This document shows positions 49,743-58,127 of a DNA stretch of 64,000 bases, piece by piece. The translations under genes were made by a program, and so were the position numbers. Under the pieces are notes generated by a model. It was not told the origin of the DNA and made no database searches. It saw only the letters and a program-made list of their open reading frames with translations. How positions within the stretch are numbered: position 1 is the first letter of the stretch; each line of letters starts with the position of its first letter. Origin of the DNA: Cellulosimicrobium sp. ES-005 (GTDB lineage: Bacteria > Actinomycetota > Actinomycetes > Actinomycetales > Cellulomonadaceae); NCBI RefSeq assembly GCF_040448685.1, contig NZ_CP159290.1, positions 2,418,001-2,482,000 of the forward strand, written 5' to 3'.

Positions 49743-52577
49743 TCAGCGCCAGCCTGACTCCACGTCCGCCCCGTCGTGGTAGTCCGTCGCCACCGGCGGC
49801 ATGTGCCCGTCGGTGCCCTCGCCGTAGTCGTGCCCCGTCCCGCCACCAGGCGCCGCTGCGGACGCGGGGGCCTGGCCGTCGAAGACGTCCTGTGCCGGCT
49901 CGCCGCGGATCAGCGCGAGCGCGGACGGCAGCTCCTCGGGCGAGACGAGGACCTCGCGCGCCTTCGACCCCTCGGAGGGGCCGACGATCTCGCGCGACTC
50001 GAGCAGGTCCATGAGGCGGCCGGCCTTGGCGAACCCGACGCGCAGCTTGCGCTGGAGCATCGACGTCGAGCCGAACTGCGACGTCACGACGAGCTCCGCG
50101 GCCTGCAGCAGCAGGTCGAGGTCGTCGCCGATGTCCTCGTCGATCTGCTTCTTCGCCGCGGCCTGCGTGACGTCCTCGCGGTACACCGGCTTGAGCTGGC
50201 CCTTGACGTGCTCGACGACGGCGTGCACCTCGGACTCGGAGACCCACGCGCCCTGGACGCGCATCGGCTTCGCCGCGCCCATCGGGAGGAAGAGGGCGTC
50301 GCCCTGGCCGATGAGCTTCTCGGCGCCCGGCTGGTCCAGCACGACGCGCGAGTCCGCGAGCGAGGAGGTCGCGAACGCGAGGCGCGACGGCACGTTGGCC
50401 TTGATGAGGCCGGTGACGACGTCGACCGACGGCCGCTGCGTCGCGAGGACGAGGTGGATGCCCGCGGCGCGCGCGAGCTGCGTGATGCGCTGGATCGACG
50501 CCTCGACGTCGCGCGGCGCGACCATCATGAGGTCGGCGAGCTCGTCGACGACGACGAGCAGGTACGGGTACGTGGCGATCTTGCGCTCGGAGCCCGGCAG
50601 CGGCTTGACCTTGCCCGAGCGCACGGCGGCGTTGAAGTCGTCGATGTGCTTGTACCCGAACGCGGCGAGGTCGTCGTACCGGGCGTCCATCTCGCGCACG
50701 ACCCAGTCGAGCGCCTCGGCGGCCTTCTTCGGGTTGGTGATGATGGGCGTGATGAGGTGCGGGATGCCCTCGTAGATCGTCAGCTCGACGCGCTTCGGGT
50801 CCACGAGCACGAGGCGCACCTGCTCGGGCGTCGAGCGCATGAGGATCGACGTGATCATGGAGTTGATGAAGCTCGACTTGCCGGCGCCCGTCGCGCCCGC
50901 GACGAGGATGTGCGGCATCTTGGCGAGGTTCGCGACGACGTAGCCGCCCTCGACGTCCTTGCCCACGCCCATGACCATGGGGTGCTCGGTCCGGCGCGCC
51001 GCCGACGAGCGGAGCACGTCGCCGAGCACGACCGTCTCGCGGTCGGTGTTGGGGATCTCGATGCCGATCGCCGACTTGCCGGGGATCGGCGCGAGGATGC
51101 GCACGTCCGCGCTCGCGACGGCGTAGGCGATGTTGTTCGAGAGCGACGTGATGCGCTCGACCTTGACCTTGGGGCCGACCTCGACCTCGTACCGCGTGAC
51201 CGTGGGGCCGCGCGTGAAGCCGGTGACCTTCGCGTCGACCTCGAACTGCTCGAAGGTCTGGGTGAGCGCCTCGACGACCCGGTCGTTCGCGGCCGAGCGG
51301 ACCTTGTGCGGCGCGCCCTTCACCAGGGAGTCCTCGTTCGGCAGGAGGTAGACGGTGTCGCCCTCGAGCATCGGCTGGACGCCGCGCGGCAGCGGGCTGC
51401 TCGGCGGGGGCGGCGGGACGCTGCCCGCGCCGTCGCCCGGGGCGGGGGCGACGGCGCCCATCGCGGCTGCCGCGGTGTCCTGCGCGAGGCCCTGCCCGAC
51501 GGCGGGCACCGCCTCGGTCGGCGCGGTGCCGGGTGCCGGGTCGTCGCCGCGGCGCTTCTTGCCCCGGCCGCGAGGGGAGTCGTCCTCGTAGTCGAGGAAC
51601 GCCGCCGTCTCGAACGCCTCGTCGCCCGAGAACCCGCCCTCGGGCTTCTCGATCTCGGCGGCCTCCGCCGCGCGCTGCGCCTTGGTCTTCCGGGGCTTGC
51701 GCGGGCGACGACCCGCCGGCACGTCCGTGCCGTCGTGACGCGAGACGCCCTCCGCGAGCGCGAGGCCGTCGGCGTCCAGCTCCTCGTCGTCCGCGCGGTG
51801 GTTGCCCGTGAGCACGTCGTAGAGGCCGCGCAGCCGGCTCGGGATCCGGTGCACCGGGGTCGCGGTGACGACCAGCAGCCCGAAGAACCCGAGCAGCAGG
51901 AAGATGGGCACCGCGAACCAGGGCGTCAGGCCGGTGGTCACGGGCGTCGCGGCGAGGTAACCGACGATGCCGCCCGCGTCCTGCACGGCCTCGAACCCGT
52001 CGCGCGGCGCCGGGAGGTCCTCGGAGATGTGCACGAGCGAGCACACCGACACGACGATGAGGGTGAGGCCGATCGCGACCCGCGAGTTCGCCTGGGCGCG
52101 CTCGGGGTGGCGCATGATGCGCACGGCGAGCCAGAGCAGGAGCACGGGCACCGCGACGCCCGCGAGGCCGAACGTGCCGGCGACGACGCCGTGGACGACC
52201 AGGCCGAACGTGCCCTGGATGCCCCACCACTCGCGGGCCGCGACGACGACCGCGAGGGCGATGAGGAAGAACGCGACGCCGTCGCGCCGGTGTGCCGGGT
52301 CCAGCTCTCTTGCTCCCTTTCCGATGGTGCGCACGAGCGCTCCGAGGCCGTGCGCGGCGCCGAGCCAGACCGCCCGCACCGCGCGGACGGGCCACGGCGG
52401 ACCCGACGCGGGGCGCCGCGCGGGCCGGCGCGTGCCGGAGGAGGAGGACCGCCCGCGACCGGTACCGGCGCGCGACGTGCCGCGGGCCGAGGACGAACCG
52501 CCGCGCGCCGAGGTGCGGGGCGCTGGCGTGCGGTTGCTCGCGGTCCGACGTGCCTGCGGGGACGTGCGGGTCGCCAT
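49743..52577 (-). CDS. ftsK: FtsK/SpoIIIE DNA translocase
   Basis: The 944-residue protein pumps chromosome ends across the division septum. Parts in order: a basic Ser/Thr/Arg-rich N-terminus (about 1-95), four transmembrane helices (about 98-250), a charged linker (about 265-400), the alpha/beta motor with Walker A VAGATGAGKSSFINSM and Walker B LLVVVDELADLMMV, and a C-terminal gamma domain (LVVTSQFGSTSMLQRKLRVG ... LMDLLESREIVG) that reads KOPS orientation signals. A further Gly/Asp-rich tail follows. TAGGTT lies nine bases before the ATG and there is no ribosome site, so it may be leaderless. Confidence 0.96.
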   Translation of the reverse strand: MATRTSPQARRTASNRTPAPRTSARGGSSSARGTSRAGTGRGRSSSSGTRRPARRPASGPPWPVRAVRAVWLGAAHGLGALVRTIGKGARELDPAHRRDGVAFFLIALAVVVAAREWWGIQGTFGLVVHGVVAGTFGLAGVAVPVLLLWLAVRIMRHPERAQANSRVAIGLTLIVVSVCSLVHISEDLPAPRDGFEAVQDAGGIVGYLAATPVTTGLTPWFAVPIFLLLGFFGLLVVTATPVHRIPSRLRGLYDVLTGNHRADDEELDADGLALAEGVSRHDGTDVPAGRRPRKPRKTKAQRAAEAAEIEKPEGGFSGDEAFETAAFLDYEDDSPRGRGKKRRGDDPAPGTAPTEAVPAVGQGLAQDTAAAAMGAVAPAPGDGAGSVPPPPPSSPLPRGVQPMLEGDTVYLLPNEDSLVKGAPHKVRSAANDRVVEALTQTFEQFEVDAKVTGFTRGPTVTRYEVEVGPKVKVERITSLSNNIAYAVASADVRILAPIPGKSAIGIEIPNTDRETVVLGDVLRSSAARRTEHPMVMGVGKDVEGGYVVANLAKMPHILVAGATGAGKSSFINSMITSILMRSTPEQVRLVLVDPKRVELTIYEGIPHLITPIITNPKKAAEALDWVVREMDARYDDLAAFGYKHIDDFNAAVRSGKVKPLPGSERKIATYPYLLVVVDELADLMMVAPRDVEASIQRITQLARAAGIHLVLATQRPSVDVVTGLIKANVPSRLAFATSSLADSRVVLDQPGAEKLIGQGDALFLPMGAAKPMRVQGAWVSESEVHAVVEHVKGQLKPVYREDVTQAAAKKQIDEDIGDDLDLLLQAAELVVTSQFGSTSMLQRKLRVGFAKAGRLMDLLESREIVGPSEGSKAREVLVSPEELPSALALIRGEPAQDVFDGQAPASAAAPGGGTGHDYGEGTDGHMPPVATDYHDGADVESGWR

Positions 52578-52715
52578 AGTGGTCCTAACCTACCTGCGGG
52601 GGACGACACGGACGCGGACCCGGCGGCGCGTGTCCCGGCCGGGACGCGACCGGGCCACGACCCGTGAGCGACCACCCGTGACGAGGACCGGTGGCGGACG
52701 AGGACCGGAGGCACC

Positions 52716-53654
52716 GTGCACGAGCCCACGCACGCCGGGCGACGCGACGTACCGAGCGACCGACCGAGCGGCCCACCGGCCGGCCCGGACGGCATCGCGC
52801 CGCTCGGGGCGACCACCGCGCCGCGAGCGCGCGACCTCGTCGAGGTGGCCCCCGGCGTCTGGGTCGCCACGGCGGAGATCTGGACGACGACGTCGACCGT
52901 GGTCATCGCGCCGGACGGCGACGCGCTGGTCGTCGACCCGGCGGTGACGGTCGCCGAGGTCGAGGGGCTCGCCGCCGCGGTCCGAGCGCGCGGCTGGCGC
53001 GTGACCGCCGGGTTCGCGACGCACCCGCACTGGGACCACGTGCTGTGGTCGCCCGCGCTCGGCGACGCGCCCCGCTGGGCGACGGCGCGCACCGCCGACG
53101 CGACGCGGCGGCGGCGGGCCGCGGTCCTCGCGTCGGCCGACGCCGCCGCACCCGGCCACGACCCCGCGCTCGTGGGGACGCTCACCCCGCTCCCCCGCGG
53201 CGCACGACGGGTCCCTTGGCCCGTCACCGCGCCGGAGGGCCCGGGGCCCTCCGGCCTGGGCACGGTGACCGTCGTCGAGCACGACGCCCACGCACCCGGC
53301 CACGCCGCTCTCGTGGTGCGCACGCCGCACGCGAGCGTGCTCGTGGCGGGCGACATGCTCTCAGATGTGGAGGTACCGCTCGTCGACACCGACGCCCGGG
53401 ACCCCGTCCGGGTCTACCGGGGCGCGCTCGACGCGCTCGAGCTCGCCGCGCGCGACGTGGACGTGCTCGTCCCCGGCCACGGGAGCCCTGCCGTCGGTCG
53501 CGCTGCGGTCGCCACGCGCTTCGCGGCCGACCGCGCCTACCTCGACGCGCTCGACGCGGGGGTCCGGCAGGGCACGGCCGTGGACGACCTGCGGATCGCC
53601 GGGTACGTCGCCGGGTGGCACGCCGACCAGCTCGACGCGCTGCGCTCCCGCTGA
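52716..53654 (+). CDS. MBL-fold hydrolase
   Basis: The 312-residue protein has a beta-lactamase fold with FATHPHWDHVLWSPAL (the HXHXDH-type metal motif, about 105-120), a distal HAPGHAALVV, the bridging Asp in VLVAGDMLSDVE and His in VLVPGHGSP. About 40 disordered residues precede the domain. Relatives include glyoxalase II-like and lactonase-like enzymes; the substrate is unknown. The GTG at 52716 follows GGAGG-like CGGAGGC. It is divergent from ftsK, with 138 bases between starts. Confidence 0.82.
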   Translation: MHEPTHAGRRDVPSDRPSGPPAGPDGIAPLGATTAPRARDLVEVAPGVWVATAEIWTTTSTVVIAPDGDALVVDPAVTVAEVEGLAAAVRARGWRVTAGFATHPHWDHVLWSPALGDAPRWATARTADATRRRRAAVLASADAAAPGHDPALVGTLTPLPRGARRVPWPVTAPEGPGPSGLGTVTVVEHDAHAPGHAALVVRTPHASVLVAGDMLSDVEVPLVDTDARDPVRVYRGALDALELAARDVDVLVPGHGSPAVGRAAVATRFAADRAYLDALDAGVRQGTAVDDLRIAGYVAGWHADQLDALRSR

Positions 53655-53697
53655 CGCTCTCACGGCCGCCGACCGGCCCGTGGTCGTCGGGGCCGCC

Positions 53698-54063
53698 TCA
53701 GTCGTCGAGCCCGAGCTCCGTGGACCGGGCGAGCGCCGCGTCGAGCGCCTGCTCGTCCGTGACCAGGCGGTGCAGGTGCCGGGCCGCGGCATGCAGCGCG
53801 TCGAGGTCCGACCCGTAGACGCTCACCATGCCGCCCTCGGGGTCGAACCCGACGGCGTCGAGGACGCTCGGCTCGTGGTCGGTCAGCGTTGCCTGGAGCG
53901 CGCCGGAGAAGTCGTACCCGGAACCCTCGACGCCGCGACGCTCGAGAGCGTCCCGGTGCTGGTGCCACTCCGGCCCGCCGGGCGAGTAGATGACGCTCCA
54001 TCCCTGGGCCTGGGTCACGAGGCGGACGGGTTCGAGCGGGGCGAAGTCCTCGGCGGTGGTCAT
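53698..54063 (-). CDS. Imm51-like immunity-family protein
   Basis: The 121-residue protein contains GWSVIYSPGGPEWHQHRDALERRGVEGSGYDFSGAL and FDPEGGMVSVYGSDLDALHAAARHLHRLVTD, which match the Imm51 pattern (polymorphic-toxin immunity protein) as I recall it. No toxin gene is adjacent, so it is either an orphan immunity protein or a housekeeping relative used outside toxin systems; many actinobacteria carry such solitary copies. The ATG at 54063 is favoured over an upstream one at 54090. It is convergent with the metallo-hydrolase. Confidence 0.6.
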   Translation of the reverse strand: MTTAEDFAPLEPVRLVTQAQGWSVIYSPGGPEWHQHRDALERRGVEGSGYDFSGALQATLTDHEPSVLDAVGFDPEGGMVSVYGSDLDALHAAARHLHRLVTDEQALDAALARSTELGLDD

Positions 54064-54142
54064 GCGGGAACCGTAGCGGTGACCACCCACGACGCCGCAG
54101 CGGACCTCCGGGGACGCCGGCCGAGCCCGGGATCCGCCGTCG

Positions 54143-54553
54143 TCACCCGAGGAAGAGCCCGATCGCGAGCGTCACGACGCCCGAGGCGAGGACCAGCCCG
54201 CCGGCCGGGAGCAGCACGACGGCCCGGTTCGGCGCCTCGCGTCCCGAGCCCACGGCGGAGAGGAAGAACCCGGCGGGCAGGAGGATCGCGGCGACGAGCA
54301 CCCCGGTGGCCGCGAGCCACCGCCAGAAGCCCGTGAGGTCGGTGGCCTCCGCGAGCAGCAGGCACACGAGACCCAGGACCACGAGCACGCCCGCGTGCGC
54401 GTGCCCGGCGCGGAAGAAGGACGTCTGGAAGCCCGTCGCCGGCACGCGCCGCGTGACGACCTTGACGAGGAACGCGCCGCCGGACTCGATGCCGACGACC
54501 GTGAGCAGGACGATGCCGGCGGTGATGCGGGCGGCGTCGGTGAGCTCGAGCAC
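54143..54553 (-). CDS. Four-helix membrane protein controlled by adjacent TetR
   Basis: The 136-residue protein has four predicted transmembrane helices (about 10-30, 51-70, 78-100 and 110-133) and a short TRRVPATGFQTSFFRAGHAHAG loop after the first, with a His-rich AGHAHAG turn. I do not recognise a characterised family; similar small proteins are annotated as hypothetical membrane proteins in actinobacteria. The GTG at 54553 has GGAGG seven bases upstream. It is divergent from the TetR gene, and an operator-like repeat lies over its promoter, so it is the probable TetR target. Confidence 0.75.
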   Translation of the reverse strand: MLELTDAARITAGIVLLTVVGIESGGAFLVKVVTRRVPATGFQTSFFRAGHAHAGVLVVLGLVCLLLAEATDLTGFWRWLAATGVLVAAILLPAGFFLSAVGSGREAPNRAVVLLPAGGLVLASGVVTLAIGLFLG

Positions 54554-54612
54554 GGGAACCTCCGGGGTGGGACGGGCAGGACGACCCGGGCACCGCGCGC
54601 CGCCCGGGTTTA

Positions 54613-54638
54613 CGAACACTGTTATAGAACACCGTTCG
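54613..54638. promoter_or_regulatory. Probable TetR operator
   Basis: An imperfect palindrome (GAACACTGTTAT facing AGAACACCGTTC, 9 of 12 pairs) also reads as two direct GAACACYGTT units. It sits where the membrane gene's promoter should be (minus strand TTGACC at about 54652-54647 and TATAAC inside the repeat). This is the most AT-rich spot in the neighbourhood. Confidence 0.65.
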
Positions 54639-54658
54639 CATACGCGGGTCAAGCCCCC

Positions 54659-54664
54659 TAGACT
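54659..54664 (+). promoter_or_regulatory. -10 element, leaderless start of tetR gene
   Basis: TAGACT ends six bases before the GTG at 54671. Confidence 0.6.
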
Positions 54665-54670
54665 CGTCGC

Positions 54671-55258
54671 GTGGCACGCCCCCGACTGCACGACGACGCG
54701 CTGCGCGACCGCCTCCTCGACGTCACGTCGCGCGCCCTCTCCGAGCACGGCGAGGGCGCGGTGACGGTGCGGTCGGTCGCGGTGGCCGCCGGCACGAGCC
54801 CGTCAGCGGTGTACGCGCTCTTCGGCAGCCGCGACGACCTCGTCGCCGCCGTGTCCGCCGAGGGCTTCCGGCGCTTCGCCGCCCACCTCGCAGCGGTCGA
54901 GCGGACCGACGACCCGGGAGCGGACCTCGCCGCCCTCGGCCGCGCGTACCGCGCCTTCGCGCTCGCGGACCCGCACTTCTACGCCGTGATGTTCGCGCGC
55001 GGCGTGCGGCCCGGCGCGGACCGACCCCGCGCCGTCGAGGAGGCGACCTTCCTCGTGCTGCGCGACGCCGTCGCGCGCCTCGTGCCCGACACGGGGGCCG
55101 TCGACGACGTCGCGCTCGGGCTGTGGGGCCTCGTGCACGGCCTCGTCTCGCTCGAGCTCGCCGGCCTCGTCCCCGGCGACGACGCGGAGCGCACCGCGCG
55201 CTACGGCGCGACGCTCGCCGCCGTCGGCCCCGGGCTGGTCCGCAGCGCCGGGACGTGA
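54671..55258 (+). CDS. TetR-family transcriptional regulator
   Basis: The 195-residue protein has the TetR helix-turn-helix near the N-terminus (LLDVTSRALSEHGEGAVTVRSVAVAAGTSPSAVYALFGSRDDL, residues 15-58) and a helical ligand domain of the TetR_C_33/WHG type (HFYAVMFARGV, LWGLVHGLVSLELAGL). It should repress the divergent membrane gene and perhaps itself through the repeat at 54613-54638. The inducer is unknown. The GTG at 54671 is probably leaderless. A long terminator follows. Confidence 0.9.
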   Translation: MARPRLHDDALRDRLLDVTSRALSEHGEGAVTVRSVAVAAGTSPSAVYALFGSRDDLVAAVSAEGFRRFAAHLAAVERTDDPGADLAALGRAYRAFALADPHFYAVMFARGVRPGADRPRAVEEATFLVLRDAVARLVPDTGAVDDVALGLWGLVHGLVSLELAGLVPGDDAERTARYGATLAAVGPGLVRSAGT

Positions 55259-55278
55259 CGACCCCAGCCCCGAGACGT

Positions 55279-55320
55279 GAGAAGTGGCCCCCGCCAGACC
55301 GACGGCAGGGGCCACTTCTC
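55279..55320. terminator. Bidirectional terminator between tetR and rnj
   Basis: A 17-bp stem with one mismatch (55279-55295 with 55304-55320, core GAGAAGTGGCCCC) and eight-base loop separate the convergent genes. Confidence 0.85.
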
Positions 55321-55350
55321 GCTTCTCGCGCCGGCGAACGACGTCGCCGG

Positions 55351-57036
55351 TCAGGCCTCGACGACCACCGGGACGATCATCGGGCGGCGCCGCAGGCGGT
55401 TGGAGACCCACCGCCCGATGACGCGGCGCATGACCTGCTGGAGCTGGTGCGTGTCGGTCGCGCCGCCGGCGATCGCGTCCTCGAGCGCCTTGACGACCTC
55501 CGGCTGGATGTCCTGGAACACCTTGTCGTCCTCGGCGAAGCCGCGCGCGAGGATCTGGGGGCCGGCGAGCACCTTGCCGGTCGCGGAGTCCACGACGGCG
55601 AAGACGGACACGAAGCCCTCCTCGCCGAGGATGCGCCGGTCCTTGAGCTCGGCGTCGGTGATCTCGCCGACGCTCGACCCGTCGACGTACACGTACCCGC
55701 ACGGCACCGCGCCGACGACCGACGCCTTGCCGTCGACGAGGTCGACGACGACGCCGTCCTCGGCGAGCACGACGCGGTCCGCGGGCACTCCCGTGCGGAC
55801 CGCGAGCGCCCCGTTCGCGACGAGGTGACGGACCTCGCCGTGCACCGGCATGACGTTCTTGGGCTTGAGCACGTTGTAGCAGTAGAGGAGCTCGCCCGCG
55901 CTCGCGTGCCCGGACACGTGCACCTTGGCGTTGCCGCCGTGCACGACGCGCGCCCCGAGCCGGGTGAGCCCGTTGATGATGCGGAACACGGCGTTCTCGT
56001 TGCCCGGGATGAGCGACGACGCGAGGATCACGGTGTCGCCGTGGCCGACCTGGACCTTGTGGTCGCCGTTGGCCATGCGCGACAGCGCCGCCATGGGCTC
56101 GCCCTGGGATCCGGTGCACATGAGCACGATCTCGTCGTCGCGCAGCGAGTCGACCTTCTTGAGGTCGATGAGCACGCCCTCGGGCACGTGGAGGTACCCG
56201 AGCTCGGCGGCGATGGTCATGTTGCGGACCATCGAGCGCCCGACGAGCGCGACACGGCGCCCGTGGTGGTGCGCCGCGTTGAGGACCTGCTGCACGCGGT
56301 GCACGTGCGAGGAGAACGACGCGACGATGATGCGCTTCTCCGACGCCGCGAAGACGTTGTCGAGCACCGGGCCGATCTCGACCTCGGGCGTGACGAACCC
56401 GGGGACCTCGGCGTTGGTCGAGTCGACCATGAACAGGTCGACGCCCTGCTCACCGAGGCGCGCGAACGCGCGCAGGTCGGTGATGCGCCCGTCGAGCGGG
56501 AGCTGGTCCATCTTGAAGTCGCCCGTGTGCAGCACGGTCCCGGCGCCGGTCGTCACCGCGACCGCGAGCGCGTCGGGGATCGAGTGGTTGACGGCGACGA
56601 ACTCGCAGCGGAACACGCCGAGCTGCTCGACCTGGCCCTCCTTGACCGCGAGGGTCACGGGCGAGATGCGGTGCTCCTTGAGCTTCGCCTCGACGAACGC
56701 GAGCGTGAGCTGCGACCCGACGAGGGGGATGTCGCGGCGCAGGCGCAGCAGGTACGGGACGGCGCCGATGTGGTCCTCGTGGCCGTGCGTGAGGACGATC
56801 GCCTCGATGTCGTCCAGCCGGTCCGCGATGTAGTCGAAGTCCGGGAGGATGAGGTCGACGCCGGGCTGGTTGTCCTCGGGGAAGAGGACGCCGCAGTCGA
56901 TGACGAGCAGGCGCCCGTCGTACTCGAGGACGGCCATGTTGCGGCCGACCTCCCCGAGCCCGCCGAGGGCGACGATGCGCAGCCCTCCGGTGGGGAGCTC
57001 GGGAGGCAGGGAGAGTTCGGGGTGGGGATGGCTCAC
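55351..57036 (-). CDS. rnj: Ribonuclease J
   Basis: The 561-residue metallo-beta-lactamase/beta-CASP nuclease has both endonuclease and 5'-3' exonuclease activity in related bacteria and matures rRNA and mRNA. It shows VLTHGHEDHIGAVPYLL (about 81-97, HXHXDH), HTGDFKMD, the beta-CASP blocks VDSTNAEVPG and FSSHVHRVQQ, and PVHGEVRHL, followed by a C-terminal domain. Length is normal. The GTG at 57036 follows AGGAGG. It lies 50 bases downstream of dapA, the common actinobacterial dapA-rnj operon. Confidence 0.96.
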   Translation of the reverse strand: MSHPHPELSLPPELPTGGLRIVALGGLGEVGRNMAVLEYDGRLLVIDCGVLFPEDNQPGVDLILPDFDYIADRLDDIEAIVLTHGHEDHIGAVPYLLRLRRDIPLVGSQLTLAFVEAKLKEHRISPVTLAVKEGQVEQLGVFRCEFVAVNHSIPDALAVAVTTGAGTVLHTGDFKMDQLPLDGRITDLRAFARLGEQGVDLFMVDSTNAEVPGFVTPEVEIGPVLDNVFAASEKRIIVASFSSHVHRVQQVLNAAHHHGRRVALVGRSMVRNMTIAAELGYLHVPEGVLIDLKKVDSLRDDEIVLMCTGSQGEPMAALSRMANGDHKVQVGHGDTVILASSLIPGNENAVFRIINGLTRLGARVVHGGNAKVHVSGHASAGELLYCYNVLKPKNVMPVHGEVRHLVANGALAVRTGVPADRVVLAEDGVVVDLVDGKASVVGAVPCGYVYVDGSSVGEITDAELKDRRILGEEGFVSVFAVVDSATGKVLAGPQILARGFAEDDKVFQDIQPEVVKALEDAIAGGATDTHQLQQVMRRVIGRWVSNRLRRRPMIVPVVVEA

Positions 57037-57086
57037 GGGGCCTCCTGTCGTGGCTGAGCCGGGGGTTTCGAGGGCTCCTGCCCTCG

Positions 57087-58013
57087 CTAGTTCGTGGGTG
57101 CGGCAGCGCCGGCGAGCACGCCCGCGGCCGCGAGGGCGTCGCGGACCAGCGCGACGTCGTCCTCGGTCGCCGCGACGTTCGGCAGGCGCAGGAACCGGTT
57201 GTCGGTGATGCCGAGCAGCTCGACGGCGGCCTTGGCCATGACGGCCTGGAAGCCCGCGCCGTTGAGCGCGTCAATGACGGGCGTCGTGGTGAGGAAGACG
57301 TCGAGCGCGCCCGCGTGGTCGCCCGCGTCGAAGCGGCGCACGACCTCGGCGAACGGTCCGGCCACCACGTGCCCGGAGACGGAGACGATGCCGGCCGCGC
57401 CGTGCGCGAGGAACGGCAGCAGCAGGCCGTCGTCGCCGCTGTAGAACGCGAGCCCGGTCGCGGCGGAGAGCTTGGCGGCGGCGTACACGTCGCCCGTCGC
57501 GTCCTTGCTCGCGACGACCCGGTCGTGCGCCGCGAGCCGCGCGTACGTCGCGGGCGCGATCCGCACGCCCGTGCGGCCGGGGACGTCGTAGAGCATGACG
57601 GGGAGGTCGGTCGCGTCGGCGATCGCCGTCACGTGCCGGTACACGCCCTCCTGGCTGGGGCGCGAGTAGTAGGGCGAGACGACGAGGAGCCCGTCGGCCC
57701 CGGCCTCGGCCGCCTGCTCCGCCATGCGCAGGGCGTGGTCGGTGTCGTTGGATCCTGCCCCGGCGACGACCGCCGCGCGGTCGCCCACCGCCTCGACGAC
57801 GACGCGCACGAGGTCCTGCTTCTCCGGCGCGTGGGTCGTGGGCGACTCGCCCGTCGTGCCGCTCAGCACGAGACCGTCGTTCCCGTCGTCCACCAGGCGC
57901 TTCGCGAGCCGGGTCGCCGCCGCGAGGTCGACGGCGCCGTCGGGCGTCATCGGGGTGACCATGGCCGTGAGGACGGCACCGAACGGGCGCGCAGGGGTGG
58001 CGGGAAGGACCAT
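57087..58013 (-). CDS. dapA: 4-Hydroxy-tetrahydrodipicolinate synthase
   Basis: DapA condenses pyruvate with aspartate semialdehyde, the first committed step to diaminopimelate and lysine. The 308-residue protein has GLVLSGTTGESPTT (about 47-60), the catalytic Tyr in PVMLYDVPGRTG and Schiff-base Lys in VVASKDATGD. The ATG at 58013 is chosen because TAGTTT ends six bases before it, indicating a leaderless mRNA; a GTG two codons upstream (58019) would abut the -10 directly. It is first in an operon with rnj. Confidence 0.95.
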   Translation of the reverse strand: MVLPATPARPFGAVLTAMVTPMTPDGAVDLAAATRLAKRLVDDGNDGLVLSGTTGESPTTHAPEKQDLVRVVVEAVGDRAAVVAGAGSNDTDHALRMAEQAAEAGADGLLVVSPYYSRPSQEGVYRHVTAIADATDLPVMLYDVPGRTGVRIAPATYARLAAHDRVVASKDATGDVYAAAKLSAATGLAFYSGDDGLLLPFLAHGAAGIVSVSGHVVAGPFAEVVRRFDAGDHAGALDVFLTTTPVIDALNGAGFQAVMAKAAVELLGITDNRFLRLPNVAATEDDVALVRDALAAAGVLAGAAAPTN

Positions 58014-58019
58014 GTGCAC

Positions 58020-58025
58020 AAACTA
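58020..58025 (-). promoter_or_regulatory. -10 element, leaderless start of dapA
   Basis: TAGTTT on the minus strand ends six bases before the ATG at 58013. Confidence 0.6.
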
Positions 58026-58115
58026 CCGTGCGGCGGGTCCCCGCACCGCGCCCGTCCAGGCGCGGGACCGCCCCGCGCGACCGCCGCCCGGGTGCGGCCC
58101 CGCGACCCCGAGGGC

Positions 58116-58121
58116 GATACT
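58116..58121 (+). promoter_or_regulatory. -10 element, leaderless start of aldehyde dehydrogenase
   Basis: GATACT ends six bases before the ATG at 58128. Confidence 0.55.
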
Positions 58122-58127
58122 CGGAGC

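Noticed and set aside
58019-58019. GTG start two codons upstream for dapA
   Set aside because: It directly abuts the TAGTTT -10 with no room for a transcription start, whereas the ATG at 58013 has the recurrent six-base spacing.
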